Source: Acanthaster planci
Taxonomy: Eukaryota > Echinodermata > Asteroidea > Valvatida > Acanthasteridae
NCBI RefSeq assembly: GCF_001949145.1
Contig: NW_019091355.1
Coordinates: forward strand, 1,699,107-1,763,106
Direction of reading: 5' to 3'
DNA length: 64,000 nucleotides
Shown: positions 25,796 through 35,327 of the stretch, piece after piece
Layout: each line of letters opens with the position of its first letter
Numbering within the stretch: position 1 is the stretch's first letter
The notes under the pieces: model-generated
What the model was told of the DNA's origin: nothing
Database searches by the model: none
Seen by the model: the letters and a program-made list of their open reading frames with translations, nothing else
Program-made: the position numbers and the translations under genes

Positions 25796-27522
25796 TTTCT
25801 AGGTGTTTGGATCCTGACCCCTTGGGTCTTGAAGACGGTTCTATTCTTGATAATCGTGTCTCTGCGTCCAAGGATCCTTCTCCGCCTCCAACGGACGCCT
25901 TGGCTTCGATGGGTTTTGGAGACCACAGAAGTGCGTAGACAGACTTATATGCAAATGTATATATAGAAAATGCATACATGTACAGGGTTTGCTTGGCTGC
26001 CATCTTGCAGGCCAATGCTTTTGCTCCACATGGTTTGCACAAAAGAGGTTTCCCTGTGGAAGAAAACAACTGCCATGCAAAGACGCTACCACGCAAAGCT
26101 TTTACACCCACAATACACAGGCGATTCACAAAAGTGTGCCTCCAAAAGTTTGCAACGCGTGGGCCAATCACAAATTCTGTCGACTCTTTCCAAACGCGCA
26201 TTGGATGACAAATTTCGCGCATTATGATAGGTTAGTGCGTTGCAAACACTTGGCGACGCACTATAAATGTGAAACGCCCGTTTTTGTTTTTTAAAGGGCT
26301 AAGAGGGTTCACCCTTCCCACAGTTTTTGTATTGCGATTGAAAAGGGTTTTCTATCACTGCCCCAGAATTTCAATTGGGTTCTGTTGAATTCCTGCAAGC
26401 GGTCCCCTAAGGTCGATGCAAATGGTGACTCACCTTTTTTGTAAAACTCAGTTCGACGCGAACTGAATCGAGCGCTGGATTCAGCGGAGCTTCATTCTGT
26501 GGTCCGTAGCCGCTCCGTCCGTACCTTGAACCTACGTTGACGGTCTCTAGTCGAGCGCTAGTCAAGAGTCATGAACGTACCACGCCCCAAAGTCATATGC
26601 TGTTCTTCACAACATAGATGTTTTGTATTTTGTCCCACGCCCCTTTCTTTTTTTTTGAAAAAAAATCCCCTCCATTTCCCTTTACTTTTGGTTCTCCCTC
26701 CGACACATTCAGTTCCGACTCTAATGCCTGGATTCAAGTAGACATTGGTTACAGTGCAGAGGTGCTTGGGGTCACCACTCAAGGTTCCCACTTGGGCCAC
26801 GAGTTCCGGGTAACCAGCTATCGAGTGGGATACCAGACACCACTTGGAACAGACTCTCAGTTGGCTTACGTGAGGATGAGGATAAGATTAAGGTGAGCAG
26901 TTCCTTTTGGGGAAAATGCACTACTTTGGAGGAACTGGTTCTAACATTCGAACTTCCATCTTCCCGTCGATTTGTCCAATCATTTTGATTCATACATCGA
27001 TTTATACATCATTGTACTTGTTCCAACAGAACCGAGTCCTCCAGAAATTGAATATACCTGGTTTTGAAGTTACTTTAGAATCTAATAACTCTCTGGGGAG
27101 TTTTTGAACCCTTGTTTTTGCCCATGAAACTGGTCCTCGTGTTTGAACCAGCTCGATGTAGACTTTGTCAAAATTTCTTCCTGGTTTCAAGTTCCAGGTG
27201 GCCACAGGAGGAAGACTGTGTTTCGAAGTAGGTCACAGCGAGCTAGAGGACTCTGATGTGCGAATGTTTACATGGTTTCAGAATTAATTGAGGACAAAAT
27301 AAGTTGATGGTTGGTACCAAAGGCGTTGCCATAGGAGCAAGATGAGACCACGACAAAAAATACCTTTATTCTTCTGGCTATTTGTTTTGCAGTTGTTTGC
27401 CGGTAATGTCAAAGATTCTCAAGCCGAAGTTCCTAATCTCTTTGTCGACAGCTAGCATTGTGGCAATACGAGTCCGCATCGAGCCCGTCGAATGGTACAA
27501 GAAAATTGCCCTGAGGTTTTAA
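25796..27522 (+). pseudogene. Discoidin (F5/8 type C) domain gene, one domain over three exons, frameshifted
   Basis: Exon a (25796-25934) reads CLDPDPLGLEDGSI, then ISAS-like VSAS, the classic domain start. Exon b (26713-26869, acceptor ACATTCAG) reads SDSNAWIQVDIG, then VLGVTTQG and VTSYRVGY, the domain core. Exon c (27393-27522, acceptor TGTTTTGCAG) reads LFAGN, then VPNLF, then IVAIRVRIEPVEW and IALRF, the C-terminal strands. Phases fit (a to b phase 2, b to c phase 0). The donor of a (GTAGAC) is weak. In exon c an in-frame TAG near 27456-27458 precedes the last strands, which are open in the next frame; one extra base explains both stop and frame change. The usual C-terminal cysteine is absent before the stop. 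Such domains bind glycans or lipids on secreted or membrane proteins. Upstream exons are not found. A sequencing error in a live gene is the main alternative. Confidence 0.6.
26120..26280. mobile_element. MITE family 1, copy C, in the first intron of the discoidin gene
   Basis: The left end (GGCGATTCACAAAAGTG, then CCTCCAAAAGTTTGCAACGCG) and right end (CGTTGCAAACACTTGGCG, then GTGAAACGCC) form long imperfect inverted repeats and match copies A and B. It lies between discoidin exons a and b. Confidence 0.75.
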
Positions 27523-28744
27523 TTGCTTTGGTGTCGCAAAAACAACACTCCCAAATCCTCCAAATTCAATACGATTTTACATACACCCTAGGGGTTAGGG
27601 TTAACTGATCAAAGAGCATGCATTCATTCCGTGCAACTATTCTTAATCATTCCTAATTTTGTGAAGTACTAAGCAGAAACCGAAACATGCTAAACTGTAC
27701 TTTAGTTTGATATGTGCCCTTAAGATCTCCATGAAATGCATTTGAGGCAATTTACTCGTCTGTAGTCTTTAGTAAAATGTTTTCATTGGCTAGGTCCTCC
27801 TGGAGCTCATGGTACGGACTGGTTGTCACCTAGAGCGTGGCCCCACAACTGCAAGGATCGAACGTCATCCAACCACACTCAGGACAGACGGTGTAATGAC
27901 GCTTATGGCGGCAACATTCAATGATTTCTTTTGAAGGAATTAACAATTAGTCTCGTAATGAAAAGACACTCATAAGATTAACACTTAAAATTAAGATTAA
28001 AACTTAGAATTCGGAAGAAATTCAGGAAGTCTGACCATTCCAATTGGTCTACAGCCTGTCACTTGGGTAGTTTTCATCGGGTGATTAAAAATTTCAGAAA
28101 ATAAGTGTACAGAAACTTGTCTTCAATAAATACAAATTCTGGATTTGGACAACAAAATGTGATTATGTATCGGTATTGTTTTAACTTTCAATACAGCAAC
28201 CTTAATTAACAAGCCCTTAGCATGTAAGAAATTCTCAAACACATGCGCGTTAATGAACTTGGCGGTAAAAAAAAAAGCGCTGAAGGCATGGGTTGATCGC
28301 GCGTTGAATCGCGAGCTATGCGAAGGCTGGCCATTGACACAATGCGCACAACATTAGTTCTCCCAGGAGGTCATCATCAAGTAATAATCCATCTCAGGAT
28401 GCCAACATTTTGCCTGCTGTCCTCTGAGTAAAGGCCGTGTCCGAATCACTTGGCTGCGGCTTGGAATTACACAAGACTCAATGGGCTACTAGGCTACGAG
28501 TGGGCTACAGACACTACTACAGAATCGCGTGTGATATCAAGCTACAGCCAAGTGATTGATTCGGGCGTAGTCTTAGGATAATATCAGCGTCTCAAAGTTG
28601 GTTGGCACTTCCAGAGATCCAAGTAATGTTGTCAATTTTCCCAACCAGAGTCGCGGGGATGCAGCTTCAGTTTACAAAACCAAATCATGATTTCATAAAC
28701 TCAAGTGACATCCAGAAACTTAGCAGCAAATTAAACGACACGGA
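27523..28744. other. Intergenic region between discoidin and sulfotransferase genes
   Basis: The two genes are convergent, so both 3' UTRs should lie here. I see no further exon. A family 2 foldback element occupies 28431-28567. Confidence 0.6.
28431..28567. mobile_element. MITE family 2, copy 1
   Basis: The left end AAGGCCGTGTCCGAATCA continues into CTTGGCTGCGGCTTG. The right end, read as complement, gives GCCCGAATCAATCACTTGG, then CTGTAGCTTG. The arms therefore match apart from a four-base insertion. No coding frame. Related ends occur at 54609, 57612 and 61441. Confidence 0.7.
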
Positions 28745-31461
28745 TCACAGAAAGTCTGGCTTGTCGTACCCGAAAAGCTCGAAATCTAAGTTGTACATCC
28801 TCCACAGAGTTTGTAACGAAGCATTGACGGTACGTCTAAGGAAGGCTGAGTAGACTTGAGAACTGTTAGTCTGATGTCTGTCACCAGTCGGGAAGGAGAT
28901 TTTGTCCTGTAGCCCAAGTGACGTCAGTATGTACCTAGCGTCGTCATTGGCAGTCTCAAGCTTACCCAAATAGTCGTACCTGACCTTGCACGGCGAACAT
29001 ATCTTGTGGATCTCCATCCAGTGGGAGTCAAAGCCCGCCCTCTCCCTCGGATCGGTTAGGTAGGCTATCCACTCGTGCCAGGTGATATTTCGGCCACTTT
29101 TAAGCAGTTTCTGCACCTTGGCATTCCTGCGGTACTTCATAATGATGTGCTTAGCGAGGGGCTCCCAAAAAGGCAGCACTCTGCCCGCAAATTTATCCAG
29201 ATAAGTGGACAGGATGCGTCGGAAAGGATGGCGGGTGTACATGAACTTGGTGTAGGTGTGAAGTCGGTGTGTCTGCTCGGCCGGATTAAAGTGGCTGAGC
29301 TTTCTCAAGCCTTTAGGGTGGTTGGTTTCCTTCAAGGTAATGTCCTCTGTCCGGTTACGTACACCACCAAGAACCATTAAAACTCTCTTCCAGTTACTGC
29401 ATGCAACCTAACAAAAACATTAAAAAATAGGTGAACTCGTTCTGAGTGGATATTGTTCTCAGCGTATTATGGCCAGTTTACAACAGGCACTTTACTTAAG
29501 TCATACGTGAAAGGCTGCCGTCAAAGGCGGTACTTTTCCCCCTCTCCAAATGTTCAGAATCAACAAACCTTTGGGACAAAGCAATAAAGTATCTTGTACT
29601 CGTCGTTCACGTATATTTGTTGTAAGGTCATGCGACTGATGCCGCTTCTTGAGAGCTCGGGATGTCTGCTGCAGCCCCACGTGAGATGTTTGCGGCGCTC
29701 TTGCTGAATGGCTGCCTGTAGCTCCATAAACCCCTCCAGCTCAACTTCTTCGCTACGCTCCTCCTAATTCAAAAGTGGAAACGAGAGACGGTCACGGATG
29801 AGGAAGCGTATACCTTCGATTATAGCGGCGATAACGGCCATGAGCCCCTCTTGCAGTTGCAGTTTGTGCCTAGCAGGGGCTGGCAAACCTATGGCCAGCC
29901 ATCCGTACAGAGAAGAGAAAAACTTTACAAGTGCTTAAAAATCTCTTGTAGGTATGAATACTAAATTATATATTATGACTAATCCACAATTTGAAAGCAT
30001 ACCCCTTAAATGGGAAACTGTGCACTTTGAATTTGAGAGAAAAATCTGCTGCCAGCCAAGGATGGACTCTTTGCAAACCCTTGCAGCCTATAAAAACAGT
30101 ATACGCAATGTCTGCAAACGAAAAAAAAATGGCTCTATAGGGCGGAAAATGACAAAACAAAATACAGACTTCCCTATCGTAGTTCCATGGTAAATTACAT
30201 TACAAACGAAACATTACATAATAAAAAGACCTACCTTCTCTCTCTCTCATGGCATTCCTTTGCTTTTTGTCTGTCCTTTTGTATTTCAACAGGACGCTGC
30301 ATGCCCTCAAAGCTTGGCACATGAAACCCTTTGACATATTTTCCCACCATCCACTACATTTTTTTTCAGCAAGCTTCTTTACAACCACTGGTACAGCACA
30401 CTACACGCATCCAAGACTAAACTTGAACCTTTTTAGGTTTATATTTTTGCGCCCGCTATACACCCGGTTTGGCAGTCGTGTATCCTCATGCACTTAACTG
30501 TGGATCTTGTTAATTAGTTAATGTACCTTTGTAAAGTCCACAGTTTGAAGGTGTTCTATACATGTACAAACCCACACACGCAAGACAGTCACAGCACGAA
30601 GGAAGGATGTACATGTACTAACATTTTCGCTACTCTTTCCTGGCGTCCGAGAGCCGTTTTGCTGCCACGTGGACTGGGTCAGATCAACATTCCGCAGCTG
30701 CCCAGATAGGCGCCTCACATCCAGCTTTGGGTGCTGACCAAGAAATCCAATCGGCTTTGGTCTGTCCGTGGCTGAAACAATGAGTGGATCAGAAGTACCA
30801 AATCGTGTCTCCAATCACTGATGAATAAGACTTGATCATGCCGAAATGTTTTAGGGTTAAGCTTTATCAAGAATTTGCAATGATAGCCAACGGCTATCCG
30901 CTAATCCACAGCCATTTCCATTGATTCTTAGTCGTGTCACATGACATAGCGGTTGTTTGCCGCATACTACGCGCAGTAATTTTAGAAGTTAGTCAAGAAC
31001 CTATGGGTTAAAAACCCGTACAAACTGATTTTGTTTAGTCAATATTCCGGTCATTTTCTTCCCCAGTCCTGAACAGTGCTATGCTTCAAGTTGAGCCTGT
31101 TTGAGGTGGAGTTGGAGGGTAATGACTTTGTATAGGCTCAAGTTAACCTTTCGCGAATTCACTGTAACAAATTAAAATAAAGAACAGCTTCCAAGGCATC
31201 ATAATCACCAAGGTGATTTACGGCAACATCACTGAAGATTGGAAGTTGTAGCAGACACCGTTTTTCTAAATACACGAGAGATCGTGAATCGAAACAGACA
31301 AAACCTCATAGCAATCAGGACTACAATGTACTCATGCAGTGGTATCTGATTTGCTTACCTGTTGTTTCGAATAGAGTGACGATGAAGACGACTATCAGGC
31401 ATAAGATACAATATGCAAGGCAGCATAGTTGCTTAGAGATCGGTGGACCAGGGACATTCAT
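28745..31461 (-). CDS. Golgi carbohydrate sulfotransferase, CHST8-14 family, complete (369 aa)
   Basis: Four coding exons: 31359-31461, 30623-30771, 29569-29763 and 28745-29407, with intron phases 1, 0 and 0 and a summed length of 370 codons including stop. Residues 11-31 form a hydrophobic signal anchor after a short cytoplasmic tail, so it is a type II Golgi membrane protein. A 5'-phosphosulfate-binding motif VPKVACSNWKR spans the exon 3/4 junction (about 147-157). The 3'-phosphate-binding motif is TRHPFRRILSTYLDKF (about 207-222). CSPC and YDYLGKLET (about 286-301) are further hallmarks of the family. These enzymes transfer sulfate from PAPS to GalNAc or related sugars of chondroitin, dermatan or N-glycans. 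The subtype (CHST10, 11, 13, 14 or other) cannot be decided. Exon 2, the stem region, is supported by phase and splice sites but not by conserved motifs, and the exon 3 donor GTTTGT is weak. Confidence 0.88.
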
Positions 31462-31936
31462 CAAGAACAGAATAGTAACTTGACTTGATTAGTTTCAACT
31501 GCAAATGGGATGCAATAAGAACGTTTGACAACCAGATTAAGAGTGGACACATATACCGTACGAAGGCTATGTATGATCACCAGTTAATCAAAACTGGGAA
31601 TCTTACTCATGTTACAGAGATGCGCAGACATAATGAAATAGGAACTTCACATTACCTATGCAGTCATCCCCTGCACGGTTCAGTCTTTCTTCGACTGAAT
31701 GGTCTTTACTGTAAGTCCGTCTTCAAGCCTTATTGTGTTGTATTGTGCAACCTCAATCTTGCCTGAATCTGGACAGACGTCCTTTCATCGCTTACGTAAT
31801 CCGATGCGACATACACTTTACATGGCAAAGTTTTCTCTGTCTCCGCGACAACGCAGTTTTTTCACGGCAAGCAAGTATAACCTTTGGTCGTGAATTCATT
31901 TCGTCAAAGCTAACTACAAGTGCATGTATGATGCAA

Positions 31937-32099
31937 GATGTGCGGTAAAGCCTAACGGGGACTCCCCTGTTGTGTTGTCTTTTGTGTTGACCGTCTTTGG
32001 AATTCCTTTCAGATTTCCAGGGGGGGTGCAGTACGTACAATAGCCTTAGGATATACAGCTTGCGAATTACATTAGGGGGGTCCCCCTTTACCGCATATC
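31937..32099. mobile_element. Foldback element with 14-bp terminal inverted repeats
   Basis: GATGTGCGGTAAAG (31937-31950) faces CTTTACCGCATATC (32086-32099), an inverted repeat with one mismatch. Pairing continues partly inward through GGGGACTCCCC-type sequence. It is short and non-coding, in keeping with a MITE. I find no second copy in the window. Confidence 0.55.
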
Positions 32100-32457
32100 G
32101 TGCACAGTATCTAACTTCATGAACCTAATCACAAGATTGGTGCCCCAGTTTAGGTTGTGAATTCTCAGCGTGCCTCGGAACCACATCACTCGATGGAAAA
32201 AAAGGTGTACAGACTTACAAATCCCATGCGCTCAGGCCCATGGGCACTACCAGGATTTTCTCCTAGGGAGGGCAGGGGGCAAAAACTTTTTCTAAGAAGG
32301 CAAACTTCCAGGGGGCACTCATCAGGAGCACACCGACTAACAATAATCGGTACAAGAGGCCATTTTCAAGAGAAAGGTTTCAGTTGGATTACTATCAAAC
32401 ATGTGAAACACGAGTGTAAAACACCTGAGCGGAGTAACACGGTCGAGTAAAATAATT

Positions 32458-32613
32458 ACCCGCCCAGGTGAAATAATAATCCGCCCGAGGGAAATAGTAC
32501 TTTGCCAGGCTGAAAAAACAGTCTGGGAGAAATGCTAACGTACCCGGGCGAAACACTAACCTACCTGGGCGAAACACTAACCTACCCGAAATAGTAATCC
32601 GCCTGGGCGAATT
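32458..32613. repeat. Degenerate minisatellite, about 21-bp unit
   Basis: Roughly eight units of a motif like TACCCGGGCGAAACACTAACC follow one another. The two at about 32540-32581 are nearly identical and the outer ones are diverged. It abuts the larger tandem repeat. Confidence 0.8.
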
Positions 32614-32697
32614 AATGGGGATTTTACTGTAGTCATGTCCTATGCATGCTTCCGTAAAATGGTGAGTGAAGTTCATGAACTTTAAAAATGCCCTTCG

Positions 32698-33755
32698 TTT
32701 GACGTTTCTCGGAGAGAACAAACAAAAAGTTCATGTTAACAGTAACTTTAACCCTAAAAGAACTGGGGTGAGGAATACTCCTTTACGTTTTTCCGATATC
32801 GTCGTAGTGCGTTTTTAAGGAGTTGAGCCTTTAGGTGTTTACAGAGTAACTCTTCGAGGTCGTTTTGACACCATGTTTGCAAAAATCGAACGTACCGCAC
32901 CCACGCAGACGCATTTTTGCGAGACGGGACAGTCCGGAATGTACCGGTATACTTTTTTCCGCAGCGATGCACAGAGGTGCATGCAAGTAACCATGAACTG
33001 AAAATGACCGTAGCCCCAAAGCCATATGTCTGATTGAGTTCACACTTCACCTTTGTAATGATTAGGAGTGTCAGTACATGCATGCTAAGTTTTTTTATGA
33101 AACTGGGCGTGGCCAAGCCGAGTTCCTGGGGGCGGAATCTGCCCCCCCCCATGTAATATGGGCCAAAATAACCCCTCTCTTTTAGGGTTTAGATTGCCCT
33201 CCCTTATACATAGACTGTTGTTTGACGTTTCTCGGAGTGAACGAACTTAGTCCATCCAGAACAAAAAGTTCATGGTAACAGTAAACTTTAACCCTAAAAG
33301 AGCTGAAGGAGGAATCTGCCCTCCATGACATTTTCAGATATTGTATATATATATAGTGAATTTTTAGGAGTTGAGCCTCAGATGTTTTTCAAGTAACTCT
33401 TTGCGGTCATTTTGACACCATATTTGCAAAAATCAAACATACCGTTCTCGCGCAGCGCTCATTTTTCCAAGACAGGACAGCCAAAAATGTATACTTTTTT
33501 CCACTGTGGTGCTTAAATTAATGCACGCACGCTCTCACGTGCATGTAGCCATGAACTTCTAAGTTCACATAAACGATAAGGAGTGTCTGTATATGCATGC
33601 CAATTTACAAAAAAAATCGGGCATATCACAGCCAATTTATTAGGGGGGGGCGGATCCCCCATTGGAGATGGGCTAAACTAACCCGGCTCGTCTAGGGTTA
33701 ATAATACCCCCCTTAACATTGACCGTAGTTTGACGTTTCTCGGAGTGAACGAACT
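32698..33755. repeat. Tandem repeat of about 510-525 bp, two full units and a fragment
   Basis: TTTGACGTTTCTCGGA occurs at 32698, 33221 and 33729, and the sequence after each of the first two aligns for most of its length (AACAAAAAGTTCATG, AACCCTAAAAGA, GAGTTGAGCCT, TTTTGACACCAT, TTTGCAAAAATC). Each unit ends in a G/C run and a TTAGGGTT or TAGGGTTA stretch. The third unit stops after about 27 bp. The units are clearly diverged, so the duplication is old. Family unknown. Confidence 0.85.
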
Positions 33756-34730
33756 TCAAATGAAGCGTTCTTCACGAAAGTATTTATCAATGTTATCACC
33801 TCCAGATAACACACTCACCAATTGACAGCAAAGGCCAATAAACTTTTCTTGCTGGAGAATCAAAGAATAAAACATGACTAACCTACTGCAATTTATAAAG
33901 AAGGATCGTCTCCACAAAGGACGCTAAAGACACGCCAGAATTGTTTCTCAGTTCTTATTCTATGCGCATAACACACACATGCTTATGCAGCATGTTATAT
34001 TGTTTTCCAGGCATAATACTGGCTCCTTGAAGCTTCAACCACCTTGGTGAAATAGCTCGATATTGTTTTTCATACATGTATTACAGTATCATACATCAAG
34101 TTGATACGTCTGCAAGGGCCTAATGTTCTACAGGCAAATTTTCTTTGCCGCCTCAGACCAAGGCGGTTCGGCGGAGGTTGTCACTGATAGCCTGGAAGCG
34201 ATTTCCACAAGCGTCTGAATTGCCTTGACAGCAAATCGCTCGCAAAAGGAAAGATGCATTCTACAAACTGTGCGTGTATGGACCACGCCGACAGAAAAGC
34301 CCAGACGTGTGCTACCTCTCTAAATAAATCCGTGACATTTTGAAACAAAAAGAAGTCTTCTCTGCCACTTCAGGTCCATTATAAGAATACGACTCCATGT
34401 CTGTCACTCGGGTGCACGCAGACAGTCACAATGCAGTTCCTACTTTCCTTTGTGTGATTCTAGACAAATAACTTAGGAAATTAGTCTCTTTATTTGTCGC
34501 TTCATGTCCCCCAAAGGTCACTGAACTTTTTTGTCGTTCAAAGGTCAAGAAATTCAAAAGAGCTACAGTCACGAGCATTACCCCTTCAGCTGATCACGAG
34601 GCATTCTTGGTCTTGCAACTAGCAGGTAAGTGCGCATTTTGATTTGTGCGCTATATAATTACTCAGTTAGGGACATCAAGCCTCACCTGCTGTACAGTAA
34701 TGCATGGTATGTTCAAGTGTAAGACGTAAA

Positions 34731-34890
34731 AGCCGGTTCATACTTGAAGCAAAACGAACACACGCGAATAAATGACGTCAGATCAAATCTTCGCTTTGCG
34801 AATTCGGAAAACTTGAACACATTTTGCGAAATTTTGCTGCAAACCTTTCGTGACTTCGAATTCGCCCCGCTTTCAATGTATGAACCAGCC
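34731..34890. mobile_element. Short foldback element (probable MITE)
   Basis: The left end AGCCGGTTCATACTTGAAGC and the complement of the right end (GGCTGGTTCATACATTGAAAGC) match with small gaps, the core GGTTCATAC exactly. The 160-bp interior is non-coding. Confidence 0.55.
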
Positions 34891-35327
34891 CAAACATGTT
34901 CGTGGTTTGCGTCGAGCAGCGGAGTAGGGGGCTTGAAAGATTTACATGCAGGCTAAATAGCCAATGGTGACATGGGTTGTTGTGTCTTCCAACTTGTTCA
35001 CTCAAGCAGAGAGCTTCATGTTTGAGAGAAATATTAATGCGCGCTATGTTTGGGTCCGTGAGGAAGGATTCCTTAAAACCAACACAACAGACACTGGCTT
35101 CAAATCAATAGTAAAAAGAAATTGTTTTCAAATTTCTCGCCTTGGGCAATGCAGTATTTTTTGTTGGGGTGCAGAATGACCCCACCTTACTCACCTTAAC
35201 CATTTACCCAGCCCCAACTGACACTTGAATGGCAAGGATGTAGACCAAACCTTGCTGTGTAAGGGTTTTGTTGTTGTTGTTCTTGTGAATAGTATCGTTC
35301 TGATTCTGATCCGCTGGGCCAGCAAAT

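Larger units (their letters stand above)
31462..35327. other. Repeat-rich intergenic region
   Basis: The sulfotransferase and the first P450 gene are transcribed away from each other, so both promoters should lie here. No coding exon is supported. It holds a foldback element (31937-32099), a 21-bp minisatellite (32458-32613), a tandem repeat of about 510 bp (32698-33755) and another foldback element (34731-34890). Confidence 0.6.
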
